Shown piece after piece: positions 19,401 through 28,079 of a stretch of 64,000 bases of DNA. How positions within the stretch are numbered: position 1 is the stretch's first letter; the number at the start of each line of letters is the position of its first letter. The position numbers and the translations under genes are program-made. The stretch comes from Pseudomonas sp. S35 (GTDB lineage Bacteria; Pseudomonadota; Gammaproteobacteria; Pseudomonadales; Pseudomonadaceae): contig NZ_CP019431.1 in assembly GCF_009866765.1 (NCBI RefSeq), positions 620,001-684,000 on the forward strand, given 5' to 3'. The notes below the pieces were generated by a model. That model had not been told where the DNA came from, did not search any database, and saw only the letters and a program-made list of their open reading frames with translations.

Positions 19401-20406
19401 TTCCAGCCGTTATCAACTCGTGGCGTCCGACCTGGGCTGGGATCACCTTTAGTAGGTTGCCCTGATGCTGCAAGGGCACAAGGCGGTTGAAGAAAGTATG
19501 GTAATCCTGGTCTAGCAGGCGTTCGGCCAAGCGTTGCTCAAGGTCTTGCATGGCCGCATGGTAACGAAAGGGGGCATTGGGGTCTTCGGGGGTGTACAGG
19601 ATGAACGGTCTGCCGAGGGTGGAGGCCTCGATCACCACGACATTGGGCAGCACTACGTTATTGAAAGTCAGATGACAGTACCGTATATCCAGATGAGAGC
19701 CCGAGTGCATCAGGCTTTCCAGTTGCAGGTGCTCCTTGGGCGTCAACTTTCCCTGCATGTACTCCATGTGCAGTGCGACCCCAAAGGCATGCTGCGCTTG
19801 AGAACGAAACAAACCGAGTACTTGACTGGCGGAGCGGGCGGGTTTGGAACAGGGCGCTGGCTCAAGGACGCTTTTGATGTGTTCGAGGTATTGTCCACCC
19901 AGATCCAGCTCGCGGCATGATTGCGCGAATGATTGCGCCGAAATTATGGTTTTGACCTCACCACCTTGGACGACGTTATAGATGGCGGTGCCTGGCTCCA
20001 TTCCCCCAGCTTCTGCTTCCGAGGCTTCAAAGTTTTGCAGGGCCGCTTCCAGCAGGGTCTGACGCGTAGTTTTGGCGTGGGTGTTGATCAAACCCAGCAA
20101 ATGATGATTTTTCCATTCGCGCACCAGGATGGCGTTTTCATCCTCAATCAAGCCAAAAAACCAGGATTTGAGGCGCTCACGCAGCAGCGGTCGGGCAAAG
20201 GCTTCGGGGCTTTGCAACTCATCGAGCAGTTCTTTGAGGTCGTGCCTGGCTTGGTTGCTATTGATCAGGCTGCTGCGAAACGCCTTGAATACAGCGGTGG
20301 GAGCCTGGCTCAACCAGGTGGGCAGTTGGGTTTTGATAAAGTCCTGATGAGCAGTCAGGGGCAAGGTTGGCGGTTGTGACAAGGGTGTATTCATTGATCG
20401 GGTCAT
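16411..20406 (-). CDS. Dermonecrotic-toxin-type (DUF6543-like) protein with C-terminal SET-like domain
   Basis: Large accessory protein of 1331 residues. The N-terminal 470 residues resemble the pseudomonad dermonecrotic toxin (DUF6543) family: a helical start, a segment VIEASTLGRPFILYTPEDPNAPF (written here in part, 258-280), and hydrophobic helices at about 398-425 and 446-466 that could insert into membranes. There is no signal peptide. An acidic Ser/Glu linker lies around 1065-1100. The last 150 residues look like a SET lysine-methyltransferase domain: RRALKKGEALGVYGGETL (1194-1211), SRINTLFEYD (1251-1260) and LFASEDMSAGTELRWNYRY (1298-1316), matching the order of the GxYxGE, RxxN and GEELTxDY elements. 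The canonical NHS triplet is not kept. It is convergent with dnaB and divergent from ygiQ. The start could also be ATG 20394; no good ribosome-binding site supports either. Confidence 0.75.
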   Translation of the reverse strand: MTRSMNTPLSQPPTLPLTAHQDFIKTQLPTWLSQAPTAVFKAFRSSLINSNQARHDLKELLDELQSPEAFARPLLRERLKSWFFGLIEDENAILVREWKNHHLLGLINTHAKTTRQTLLEAALQNFEASEAEAGGMEPGTAIYNVVQGGEVKTIISAQSFAQSCRELDLGGQYLEHIKSVLEPAPCSKPARSASQVLGLFRSQAQHAFGVALHMEYMQGKLTPKEHLQLESLMHSGSHLDIRYCHLTFNNVVLPNVVVIEASTLGRPFILYTPEDPNAPFRYHAAMQDLEQRLAERLLDQDYHTFFNRLVPLQHQGNLLKVIPAQVGRHELITAGRSDPTQLEASISLTPIRGDLFHSIARHRITQIKDDARTLAIPTADADLASRQKRLQSYIDLGKSVLFFAASFIPIVGEVMLVIAAGQIISTVYDGFAAWSRGDSEQALNDLLDVVDTVAMAAATAGAVKAASFTGGLIKVRVRNKGWRLWNPDLKPYRHPKVLADYVRADKQGKYQHEQQQYLKFDEHTHAIKRASDDKHWELSHPTDPHAYAPPLLSNEVGGWRHAHETSTDWDNLKLIKRLGPDAATLTEPAVESLMLLGGVDTPTLRQLHQDMVRPPPLLRDTLKHFNLEQEINDFNLERAEGISVTPYSPFIQFHLLSKLPEWPTTHTLKVVGEQNNEVIRAGTGPVEIKVSEARFRQGELLHVVEEQLPQAVFNNLLPTSFIEDFTKTENLAMRLEDQASQKKQWLFSVLNAPGEKAITPTEQNLRTLMPELSKHHLEELEATLSPQDQQSLQQKNDMTPLLKWEADQYRSAIQANRAQEGVLLESVGDRHSIPLTLYALEQIPGWPAQRRIEVYDGTADGPLLASLGPKNARTRHVLIRQGEQYKLEGTPGTTDLPGALERTLTVPERSAILEQTGATTLRQAILNTCVSKMRNVPLPLRAPPVTAKLSNAAGQPLDPLFAEIHRPTGLTLRDDGTYISTPRPDGSFRYYVQDNQKYYPAKSDALGWRLIDARSRFRAYQPYLRRKPDGGWEVDPIKDALLGGKDSPVSSPRGMESSDEFESAHSSSDYESAEEGTIKIQYTAQELDSMRSERGYQHSRNYLRIYDRANNGRYPLRDEFGQPLRIRRIQAQAKSLTSETVFRSALIRPYIQWEGYEQVARLYEEKLEVIPFTAAHQQFPEEAAMIGQSTVITRRALKKGEALGVYGGETLPFYVANARQDPYLMPIRNVRPTSTHALHTQPVLSGDNALSRINTLFEYDAGVPVRQAITGYNTEAALFEIEAQVANNPPEQMILIGLFASEDMSAGTELRWNYRYSETVIKKLFPRQPSR

Positions 20407-20561
20407 CTGGGGTGTGGTTGATCTATCCCAGGCTACCCATGATTTCTTCGGCTATTCGTTAGCGTGATAGCCCCTTTTGATTGGCAAAAGGGGCTGGCCC
20501 CCCAGCCAGCAATGCCGCGCGTTAAAAGCCGACCATTGCCGTCGGAATTGGTCAAAATTTG

Positions 20562-20570
20562 TGCTATATT
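20562..20570 (+). promoter_or_regulatory. Extended -10 promoter element for ygiQ
   Basis: TGC-TATATT forms an extended -10 box about 40 bp upstream of the ygiQ ATG. No good -35 box is visible, as is common for extended -10 promoters. Confidence 0.45.
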
Positions 20571-20609
20571 CCGCGCCCGCGATTTTTCATCTCAACACCG
20601 GTCACCGTC

Positions 20610-22913
20610 ATGCAAACAGCCAAGCCGTTATTTGACTATCCCAAGTACTGGGCCGAATGTTTCGGTCCTGCGCCATTCCTGCCCATGAGCAGGGAGGAGA
20701 TGGATCAGCTTGGCTGGGATTCATGCGACATCATCATCGTCACCGGTGATGCCTATGTTGACCATCCGTCGTTCGGCATGGCGATCATTGGCCGGCTGCT
20801 GGAGTCCCAGGGCTTTCGCGTCGGGATCATTGCGCAGCCGAACTGGCAGTCCAAAGACGACTTCATGAAGCTCGGCGAGCCGAACCTGTTCTTCGGCGTC
20901 GCGGCCGGCAACATGGACTCGATGATCAACCGCTACACCGCTGACAAGAAAATCCGTTCCGACGACGCCTACACCCCTGGCGGCATGGCCGGCAAACGCC
21001 CGGACCGTGCGAGCCTGGTGTACAGCCAGCGGTGCAAGGAAGCCTACAAGAACGTGCCGATCGTACTCGGCGGCATCGAAGCCTCCCTGCGCCGTATCGC
21101 CCACTACGACTACTGGCAGGACCGCGTGCGCAACTCGATCCTGATCGACGCCACCGCCGATATCCTGTTGTACGGCAACGCCGAGCGGGCCATCGTCGAA
21201 GTCGCCCAGCGCCTGTCGTGGGGCCACAAGATCGAAGACATTACCGATGTGCGCGGCACCGCGTTCATCCGTCGCGACACGCCCGCCGGCTGGTATGAAG
21301 TGGACTCCACGCGCATCGACCGTCCGGGCAAGATCGACAAGATCATCAACCCGTACGTCAACACCCAGGACACCCAGGCCTGCGCCATCGAGCAGGAAAA
21401 AGGCCCGGTGGACGATCCGGAAGAGGCCAAGGTCGTACAGATCCTGGCCAGCCCGCGCATGACCCGTGACAAGACGGTCATTCGTCTGCCGTCCGTGGAA
21501 AAAGTCCGTGGCGATTCGGTTCTCTACGCCCACGCCAACCGCGTGTTGCACCTGGAAACCAACCCAGGCAACGCCCGCGCTCTGGTACAGAAACACGGCG
21601 AAGTGGACGTGTGGTTCAACCCGCCGCCCATCCCGATGACCACCGAAGAAATGGACTACGTGTTCGGCATGCCTTACGCCCGTGTGCCGCACCCGGCGTA
21701 CGGCAAGGAAAAGATCCCGGCCTACGACATGATCCGTTTCTCGGTGAACATCATGCGTGGCTGCTTCGGCGGCTGCACCTTCTGCTCGATCACTGAGCAC
21801 GAAGGCCGCATCATCCAGAACCGTTCCGAAGAGTCGATCATTCGCGAGATCGAAGAGATCCGCGACAAGGTGCCAGGCTTCACCGGCGTGATTTCTGACC
21901 TCGGCGGTCCGACCGCGAACATGTACCGCATCGCCTGCAAAAGCCCGGAAATCGAATCCGCGTGCCGCAAGCCGTCGTGCGTGTTCCCTGGTATCTGCCC
22001 GAACCTGAACACCGACCACTCGTCGTTGATCCAGCTGTACCGCAGCGCCCGTGCATTGCCGGGTGTGAAGAAGATCCTGATCGCCTCGGGCCTGCGCTAC
22101 GACCTCGCGGTCGAGTCGCCGGAATACGTCAAAGAACTGGTCACTCACCACGTTGGTGGCTACCTGAAGATCGCCCCGGAACACACCGAGGAAGGTCCGC
22201 TCAACCAGATGATGAAACCGGGCATCGGCAGCTATGACAAGTTCAAGCGCATGTTCGAGAAGTACACCAAGGAAGCGGGCAAGGAGCAGTACCTGATCCC
22301 GTACTTCATCGCCGCCCACCCCGGCACCACCGATGAAGACATGATGAACCTGGCCCTGTGGCTCAAGGGTAATGGCTTTCGTGCCGACCAGGTGCAGGCG
22401 TTCTACCCGTCGCCGATGGCCACCGCCACCGCGATGTACCACTCGGGCAAGAACCCGCTGCGCAAGGTGACGTACAAGAGCGACGCGGTGACCATCGTCA
22501 AGAGCGAAGACCAGCGCCGCCTGCACAAGGCGTTCCTGCGTTATCACGATCCGAAAGGCTGGCCGATGTTGCGTGAAGCGCTGACCCGCATGGGGCGCGC
22601 CGACCTGATCGGTTCGGGCAAGGACCAACTGATCCCGCTGCACCAGCCGAGCACCGACAGCTACCAGAGCGCCCGTCGCAAGAACTCGACGCCGGCTGGC
22701 AGCCACAAGGTCGCCAAGGAAACCACCACCAAGATCCTCACCCAACACACTGGCCTGCCGCCGCGTGGCAGCGACGGCAGCAACCCGTGGGACAAGCGCG
22801 AACAAGCCAAGGCCGCGGCCCAGGCACGTAACAAGCAGGCAGCCAAAGAGCGCACCGATGCGGCGAAGGGCAAGGGCGGCAAGCCTGCGCGTAAGCCGGT
22901 TGTGCCGCGTTGA
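20610..22913 (+). CDS. ygiQ: YgiQ family radical SAM protein
   Basis: Radical SAM enzyme of unknown reaction, 767 residues. The N-terminal domain ([20 protein letters not shown]) is followed by the radical SAM core with the iron-sulfur motif CFGGCTFC (Cys385, 389, 392). The C-terminal DUF3362-type tail is basic and Lys/Ala-rich (about 690-767). The ATG at 20610 begins the conserved [14 protein letters not shown]; the upstream ORF extension is not conserved. A terminator follows at 22931. A long antisense ORF inside this gene is a codon-bias artefact. Confidence 0.93.
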   Translation: MQTAKPLFDYPKYWAECFGPAPFLPMSREEMDQLGWDSCDIIIVTGDAYVDHPSFGMAIIGRLLESQGFRVGIIAQPNWQSKDDFMKLGEPNLFFGVAAGNMDSMINRYTADKKIRSDDAYTPGGMAGKRPDRASLVYSQRCKEAYKNVPIVLGGIEASLRRIAHYDYWQDRVRNSILIDATADILLYGNAERAIVEVAQRLSWGHKIEDITDVRGTAFIRRDTPAGWYEVDSTRIDRPGKIDKIINPYVNTQDTQACAIEQEKGPVDDPEEAKVVQILASPRMTRDKTVIRLPSVEKVRGDSVLYAHANRVLHLETNPGNARALVQKHGEVDVWFNPPPIPMTTEEMDYVFGMPYARVPHPAYGKEKIPAYDMIRFSVNIMRGCFGGCTFCSITEHEGRIIQNRSEESIIREIEEIRDKVPGFTGVISDLGGPTANMYRIACKSPEIESACRKPSCVFPGICPNLNTDHSSLIQLYRSARALPGVKKILIASGLRYDLAVESPEYVKELVTHHVGGYLKIAPEHTEEGPLNQMMKPGIGSYDKFKRMFEKYTKEAGKEQYLIPYFIAAHPGTTDEDMMNLALWLKGNGFRADQVQAFYPSPMATATAMYHSGKNPLRKVTYKSDAVTIVKSEDQRRLHKAFLRYHDPKGWPMLREALTRMGRADLIGSGKDQLIPLHQPSTDSYQSARRKNSTPAGSHKVAKETTTKILTQHTGLPPRGSDGSNPWDKREQAKAAAQARNKQAAKERTDAAKGKGGKPARKPVVPR

Positions 22914-22930
22914 TCGCAGCCTGACTATGT

Positions 22931-22957
22931 AAAACGCCAGCGTGATGCTGGCGTTTT
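22931..22957 (+). terminator. Intrinsic terminator after ygiQ
   Basis: Perfect stem AAAACGCCAGC/GCTGGCGTTTT with a GTGAT loop. The A- and T-tracts on the two sides would let it act in both directions. Confidence 0.88.
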
Positions 22958-23007
22958 GCTTTCTAGCGGGTGGGTGGTCTGTTTGTTAAGGTGGCGGCCA
23001 TTAGATC

Positions 23008-23035
23008 GCTATCGGGGGCTTGCCGCCGATAGCGT
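23008..23035. repeat. Degenerate single REP palindrome
   Basis: CGCTATCGG-GGGCTTGCC-GCCGATAGCG is a palindrome related to the REP core with one substitution (GCCGCC for GCCCCC). It has no inverted partner nearby. Confidence 0.7.
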
Positions 23036-23072
23036 CAGTCCAGTCAACACCCCTTCAAGGAAGAACACCCCC

Positions 23073-24005
23073 ATGGGCAACCCCCTGGCCGGCATCGGCA
23101 TGGACTCCAACCGCTCCCAGTTCATGGCGCGCCAGCGCATCGAAAGTCAGATCAACCTTGCGCGGCTGTTCGCCGCCATTGATGCCGACCCCGGTATCGT
23201 CGGCGCAGGCGTGGTGTACATCGACGCCGACTTCAACGTCATCACCCTGCGTGAATTCAAGCCGATCTGCAGCATCAAGCCCAAGCGCATCATCTTGCGC
23301 GAGGCGCAGAAGTACATCTCGCCCGCACAGTTTGTGGAACAGGTGAAGACCGACCCCCGCGAAGGGCGCCTCCAAAAGGAAGCGTTTGACATGGGCCTTT
23401 CCTGTGGCGCGGCGGTGATCGGTTGGATCGTGGTGTTCAGTGGCAGCGTCGCCGTGCCGTTCACGGCCGGTGCCAGCGCGTTTGTGGTCGGCATTGGCAT
23501 CACGGCGGCATTGGCCAGCAGTGCTCAGTGCGGGTTTGGCGTGGCGCGCACCTATAACGAAATCCTTGATCCCGATGCCAACGACCGCATGGATGACGCT
23601 GCCTGGTACGGCGCTGTTTCACCCCTTCTCGATGCGGCTTCGTTGGTCGGCATCGGAACAGGTGCCTTGACCACGGTTCGCTTGCTCAAGGCCAACAAAG
23701 CGGCGGCGTTGGGCAAGAGTTGGTACGAACTGCTCAAGGGCCTGAGCCGCCAGGAACGCAAGAAGTTGACCAAGGAACTGCTGAGCCTCAAAGACCCCAG
23801 CCTGACCCCCAAATTGCTGAAATTGCAGCAGCGCGCCGGCACATTGACCAAACGCTACAGTTCCACGCAAATCCGTCATGCCACCCTGACCCAACTCAAG
23901 GATGCATTGGGCGGTTTGCTGGGTATCTGGGGCAGCTACCGAACCGGCCACGTGGGCACTGCGGAGACGATCGCCATTGGCCTGTATGAGGACCTGACGG
24001 AATGA
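23073..24005 (+). CDS. Uncharacterised protein with central membrane-inserting segment (possible effector)
   Basis: Protein of 310 residues, not assigned to a known family with confidence. Start is ATG 23073 (MGNPLAGIGMDSNRSQF) behind an AAGGAAG site; the longer ORF is rejected. There is no signal peptide. Visible parts: a mixed N-terminal region (1-105), a Gly/Ala/Val-rich hydrophobic stretch at about 109-150 (AAVIGWIVVFSGSVAVPFTA), a second weaker hydrophobic patch at 183-203, and a basic Lys/Leu-rich C-terminal part (210-290). Its stop overlaps the start of a small polytopic membrane protein by 4 bp (ATGA). This arrangement is common for membrane-targeting bacterial toxins with a membrane immunity protein. 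Function is inference only. Confidence 0.6.
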   Translation: MGNPLAGIGMDSNRSQFMARQRIESQINLARLFAAIDADPGIVGAGVVYIDADFNVITLREFKPICSIKPKRIILREAQKYISPAQFVEQVKTDPREGRLQKEAFDMGLSCGAAVIGWIVVFSGSVAVPFTAGASAFVVGIGITAALASSAQCGFGVARTYNEILDPDANDRMDDAAWYGAVSPLLDAASLVGIGTGALTTVRLLKANKAAALGKSWYELLKGLSRQERKKLTKELLSLKDPSLTPKLLKLQQRAGTLTKRYSSTQIRHATLTQLKDALGGLLGIWGSYRTGHVGTAETIAIGLYEDLTE

Positions 24006-24451
24006 ACGGTTTCCCCGACATGGGCGGATTCCTGGCCCGATATTTCCCGGTGTTCATGGGCACCATTTTCATGGCGATCTTCTCCGGTTCGTCTGCGGTG
24101 TCCATGGCCGGCGTGACGTATTTGCGCGGCGTCGATCCCGCGCTCAAGTCCAGCTATTCGGGGGGCGCCATCCTGCTGTTGGTGGCGGTGCTGGTTTTTG
24201 GCAATGTCATGATTGCGCGCGGGTACCCCTGGGCGACGCGGCTGATTGCCGGGTATTTGGGCGCCTGCCTGTTGTTTGTGCTGCCGATGATTCAATACGG
24301 CCTCAATGGCTGGGTCTATGGCTCGGCCGTGTTGTTTCCGTTGTTGGGATTGCTGCTGCTCAACAGCAAACGCCATCGGGAAATGCGCCAGAGGCTGCTG
24401 GAAATACGCCACCTGCGCCAAGCAGTGATCGCAAAGGCCAAGCACCGCTGA
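24002..24451 (+). CDS. Small polytopic membrane protein (possible immunity partner)
   Basis: Protein of 149 residues with about four hydrophobic helices: YFPVFMGTIFMAIFSGSSA (16-34), AILLLVAVLVFGNVMIARG (57-75), LIAGYLGACLLFVLPMIQYG (82-101) and WVYGSAVLFPLLGLLLL (105-121), then a basic tail (HREMRQRLLEIRHLRQ). No family is recognised. It overlaps the preceding gene by 4 bp and is not followed by another gene on this operon before the sigma54 promoter region at 24527. The tight coupling and membrane topology suggest a protective or accessory role for the upstream protein. Confidence 0.6.
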   Translation: MNGFPDMGGFLARYFPVFMGTIFMAIFSGSSAVSMAGVTYLRGVDPALKSSYSGGAILLLVAVLVFGNVMIARGYPWATRLIAGYLGACLLFVLPMIQYGLNGWVYGSAVLFPLLGLLLLNSKRHREMRQRLLEIRHLRQAVIAKAKHR

Positions 24452-24526
24452 CTGGGTAGATTCACCACCTGTTTGCACGCGCTCGCCACAAATATGTGCA
24501 AACCTCGCACCACGGCACCTGCGATG

Positions 24527-24541
24527 GCGCCGTTTTGGTGC
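24527..24541. promoter_or_regulatory. NtrC-like enhancer site
   Basis: GCGCCG-TTT-TGGTGC matches the enterobacterial NtrC half-site arrangement GCACCA-N3-TGGTGC at 10 of 12 positions. It lies 45 bp upstream of the -24 box. A further GTGC-type inverted repeat (TTTGCAC 24472-24478, GTGCAAA 24496-24502) lies upstream. Suggestive only. Confidence 0.45.
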
Positions 24542-24585
24542 TGTACTGCACCGGGTCTTACGATAAAGCGCAATGACCGCCGCAG

Positions 24586-24600
24586 TGGCATAAGTCTTGC
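24586..24600 (+). promoter_or_regulatory. Sigma54 (-24/-12) promoter of the transglutaminase operon
   Basis: TGGCATA-AGTC-TTGC keeps GG and GC at the required 10-bp interval. Predicted start near 24612, about 27 nt before the GTG start of the next gene. Confidence 0.6.
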
Positions 24601-24638
24601 GCGCATTGTGTTCATGCCCTGGCTCGCAGGAGGCCGCC

Positions 24639-27600
24639 GTGTCGATTCATGTCGCGTTGCACCACGTTACGCATTACCGCTACGACCGCGCGGTCGAACT
24701 CGGCCCGCAGATCGTGCGTTTGCGCCCGGCGGCCCACAGCCGCACGCGGATTCTGTCCTATGCGCTGAAAGTGCTGCCCGAGCAGCACTTCATCAATTGG
24801 CAGCAAGACCCGCAAGGCAACTACCTGGCGCGCCTGGTGTTCCCGGAAAAGACCGATGAGCTGCGGATCGAAGTCGACTTGGTCGCTGAGATGGCGGTGT
24901 TCAACCCGTTCGATTTTTTCCTTGAGCCCTACGCCGAAAAAATCCCCTTCAGCTACGCCGCCGACGAGCAACGCGAGCTGGCGCCGTACCTGGAAACCCT
25001 ACCGCTGACGCCGAAGTTCGCCGCCTACCTGGCCGGTATCGACCGTACGCCACTGCCCGCCGTGGATTTCCTGGTGGGGCTCAACCAGCGCCTGGCCACC
25101 GATATCGGCTACCTGATCCGCATGGAACCGGGTGTGCAAACCCCGGAATTCACCCTGGAAAACGCCTCCGGTTCGTGCCGTGACTCGGCCTGGCTGTTGG
25201 TGCAATTGCTGCGCAACCTGGGCTTGGCGGCGCGGTTTGTCTCTGGTTATTTGATCCAGCTCACCGCCGACGTCAAAGCCCTCGACGGCCCGTCCGGCAC
25301 CGAGGTGGACTTCACCGACCTGCACGCCTGGTGCGAAGTGTATTTGCCCGGTGCCGGCTGGATCGGCCTGGATGCCACCTCCGGGCTGTTCGCCGGTGAA
25401 GGGCATATCCCGCTGGCCTGTAGCCCCGATCCCTCGTCCGCCGCCCCGATCAGCGGGTTGGTAGAGCCGTGCGAGTGTGAGTTTACCCACGAGATGTCGG
25501 TGGAGCGGATTTGGGAAGCCCCACGGGTGACCAAGCCCTACACCGAAGAGCAGTGGCTGGCGATTCAGGCCCTGGGTCGGCAGATCGACGGCGACCTGCT
25601 CAAGGACGACGTGCGCCTGACTATGGGCGGTGAACCGACCTTTGTGTCCATCGACGACCCCGACGGCGCCGAGTGGAACACTGCTGCCCTTGGCCCGGAC
25701 AAGCGTCGCCTGTCCGCCGAGTTGTTCCAACGCATGCGCAAGCACTACGCGCCCAAGGGCCTGGTGCATTTTGGCCAAGGCAAGTGGTACCCCGGCGAGC
25801 AATTGCCGCGATGGTCGCTCAACTGCTACTGGCGCCGCGACGGCGTGCCGATCTGGCACAACAGCGCGCTGATTGCCGATGAGCAAGAGGACTACGGTGC
25901 CGATGGCGTGATGGCCGGGCGCTTCCTGGCCAGTGTGGCCGAACGCCTCAAGTTGCCGGTGCGTTTTGTGTTCCCGGCCTTTGAAGACAACTTCTACTAC
26001 CTGTGGCGCGAAGGTGCGCTGCCGCAGAACGTCACCGCCCAAGACCCGCGTCTGAGCGATGACCTGGAACGCGAACGCCTGCGCAAGGTGTTCAGCCAGG
26101 GCCTGGATAAAATCATCGGCCAAGTGCTGCCGCTGGCGCGCACCGCCGCCAATGACCGCTGGCAGAGCGGGCGCTGGTACCTGCGCGAGAACCACTGCCG
26201 GCTGGTGCCGGGGGATTCGCCACTGGGTTATCGCCTGCCCCTGGCCTCGCAGCCTTGGGTCACGGCGGCGCAATATCCGTTTGTGCATCCCACCGATCCC
26301 AACCAGGATCAACCGCAACTGCCGACCACCGCGCAACTGCAAAGCCACGGTGAACCTGCGCCGAGCGAAGACCGTGCACCGAAGGTGGATGAATCCGCCG
26401 ACTGGCTGACCCGCACCGCACTGTGTGCCGAAGCGCGGGAAGGGCGGCTGTACCTGTTCATGCCGCCGCTGGAGCGCGTCGAGGATTACCTGGAGCTGGT
26501 CGCCGCCATCGAAGCCACCGCCGAAGAGCTGCACTGCCCGGTGCTGCTGGAAGGCTACGAACCGCCGTTCGATATGCGCTTGAGCAACTTCCGGGTCACG
26601 CCGGACCCGGGTGTGATCGAGGTCAACGTGCAGCCGTCCGCCACGTGGGATGAGTTGGTCGAACGCACCGAATTCCTCTACGAAGAAGCGCGGCAAACCC
26701 GCCTGACCACTGAGAAATTCATGATCGACGGCCGCCACACCGGCACCGGCGGCGGTAACCATTTTGTGCTCGGCGGCGCCACGCCCAAGGATTCACCGTT
26801 CTTGCGCCGGCCCGACTTGCTGCGCAGCCTGATCAGCTACTGGCATAACCACCCATCGTTGTCCTACCTGTTTTCCGGCCTGTTCATCGGCCCGACCTCC
26901 CAGGCGCCACGGGTGGATGAAGCGCGCAACGACGCGCTGTATGAGCTGGAAATCGCCTTCGCACAAATGCCCGAGCCCGGTGAAGAATGCCCGCCGTGGT
27001 TGGTGGACCGCCTGCTGCGCAACCTGCTGATCGACGTGACGGGCAACACCCATCGCGCCGAATTCTGCATCGACAAGCTTTACTCGCCCGACGGCGCCAC
27101 CGGCCGCCTGGGCCTGTTGGAGCTGCGTGCGTTTGAAATGCCGCCCCATGCGCGCATGAGCCTGACCCAGCAATTGCTGCTGCGGGCCCTGGTGGCACGG
27201 TTCTGGCGCGAACCCTATGCGCCGCCGAAGCTGGCGCGCTGGGGCACTGAGCTGCATGACCGCTTTTTACTGCCGCACTTTATCGAGCAGGATTTCGCCG
27301 ATGTGATCGTCGAACTCAACGCCGCCGGCTACCCGCTGCGCGCCGAATGGTTTGCTGCGCACCTGGAGTTCCGTTTTCCCAAGGTGGGTGACTACGCCGT
27401 CAGCGGTATCGAACTGGAGCTGCGCCAGGCCCTGGAACCTTGGCATGTACTGGGCGAGGAGGGCGCGGTGGGCGGCACGGTGCGGTATGTGGATTCGTCG
27501 CTGGAACGTCTGCAAGTTAAGCTCAGCGGCCTGCCGCCGCAGCGCTATCTGCTGACCTGCAACGGCATCCCGGTACCGCTGCAACCGACCGGGCGCGTTG

Positions 27601-27929
27601 GCGAGTTTGTTGCCGGCGTGCGTTACCGCGCCTGGCAACCGGCCAACTGCCTGCAACCGACCATCCCGGTGCACGCGCCGTTGGTCTTTGACCTGCTCGA
27701 TACGTGGATGCAACGCTCCCTGGGCGGGTGCCAGTACCACGTCGCCCATCCGGGCGGGCGTAATTACGACAGCCTGCCGGTGAACGCCAATGAAGCCGAG
27801 AGCCGGCGCATGGCGCGGTTTTTCCGCTTGGGGCATAGCCCTGGGAAGCTGCCGGTCCCGCCTGTGGTGATCAACGACGAATTACCAATGACCCTGGATC
27901 TGCGGCGTTTCCCCAATAAAAATGACTGA
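24639..27929 (+). CDS. Transglutaminase-like / DUF2126 fusion protein
   Basis: Large cytoplasmic protein of 1096 residues. The start is GTG 24639 (read as Met, then SIHVALHHVTHYRYDRAVE), with a perfect AGGAGG 5 nt upstream. The N-terminal region (1-about 300) is a transglutaminase-like fold with a papain-type triad visible as Cys180 (ASGSCRDSAW), His229 (DLHAWCEV) and Asp245 (GLDATSG). The remainder, about 310-1090, is DUF2126 (TMGGEPTFVSIDD, WYPGEQLPRW, RHTGTGGGNHFVLGG). The family is widespread and always sits with the ATP-grasp/alpha-E and second transglutaminase genes found next; the group has been proposed to make or modify peptide-like metabolites, but the product is unknown. Pseudomonad copies are full length like this one. 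Confidence 0.92.
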   Translation: MSIHVALHHVTHYRYDRAVELGPQIVRLRPAAHSRTRILSYALKVLPEQHFINWQQDPQGNYLARLVFPEKTDELRIEVDLVAEMAVFNPFDFFLEPYAEKIPFSYAADEQRELAPYLETLPLTPKFAAYLAGIDRTPLPAVDFLVGLNQRLATDIGYLIRMEPGVQTPEFTLENASGSCRDSAWLLVQLLRNLGLAARFVSGYLIQLTADVKALDGPSGTEVDFTDLHAWCEVYLPGAGWIGLDATSGLFAGEGHIPLACSPDPSSAAPISGLVEPCECEFTHEMSVERIWEAPRVTKPYTEEQWLAIQALGRQIDGDLLKDDVRLTMGGEPTFVSIDDPDGAEWNTAALGPDKRRLSAELFQRMRKHYAPKGLVHFGQGKWYPGEQLPRWSLNCYWRRDGVPIWHNSALIADEQEDYGADGVMAGRFLASVAERLKLPVRFVFPAFEDNFYYLWREGALPQNVTAQDPRLSDDLERERLRKVFSQGLDKIIGQVLPLARTAANDRWQSGRWYLRENHCRLVPGDSPLGYRLPLASQPWVTAAQYPFVHPTDPNQDQPQLPTTAQLQSHGEPAPSEDRAPKVDESADWLTRTALCAEAREGRLYLFMPPLERVEDYLELVAAIEATAEELHCPVLLEGYEPPFDMRLSNFRVTPDPGVIEVNVQPSATWDELVERTEFLYEEARQTRLTTEKFMIDGRHTGTGGGNHFVLGGATPKDSPFLRRPDLLRSLISYWHNHPSLSYLFSGLFIGPTSQAPRVDEARNDALYELEIAFAQMPEPGEECPPWLVDRLLRNLLIDVTGNTHRAEFCIDKLYSPDGATGRLGLLELRAFEMPPHARMSLTQQLLLRALVARFWREPYAPPKLARWGTELHDRFLLPHFIEQDFADVIVELNAAGYPLRAEWFAAHLEFRFPKVGDYAVSGIELELRQALEPWHVLGEEGAVGGTVRYVDSSLERLQVKLSGLPPQRYLLTCNGIPVPLQPTGRVGEFVAGVRYRAWQPANCLQPTIPVHAPLVFDLLDTWMQRSLGGCQYHVAHPGGRNYDSLPVNANEAESRRMARFFRLGHSPGKLPVPPVVINDELPMTLDLRRFPNKND

Positions 27930-27948
27930 ACGCAATCCACCTGTGACC

Positions 27949-28012
27949 CCAGGCTTGTGTGGTGAGCGAGCTTGCCTCGCGCGGGGCAAGCCCACTCACC
28001 ACAAAAGCCTGG
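27949..28012. repeat. Intra-operon REP-like hairpin
   Basis: An imperfect long inverted repeat opens with CCAGGCTTGTGTGGTGAG and closes with CTCACCACAAAAGCCTGG around a GCTTGCC/GGCAAGC inner stem. It occupies most of the 150-bp spacer between two co-directional operon genes and differs from the main REP family here. Confidence 0.75.
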
Positions 28013-28079
28013 AGACCATAGAGGGATTTGCAGTGTTTGTTGAGTTAATCTGAGCCCCCTTTGCCCTGCCGAGCGTTCC

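Noticed and set aside
20721..22805. 694-codon open frame antisense to ygiQ
   Set aside because: It mirrors the codon positions of a strongly coding GC-rich gene, has no ribosome-binding site and no recognisable protein features; typical high-GC shadow.
24999..26762. 587-codon antisense frame inside the transglutaminase/DUF2126 gene
   Set aside because: Codon-bias shadow of a clearly conserved gene.
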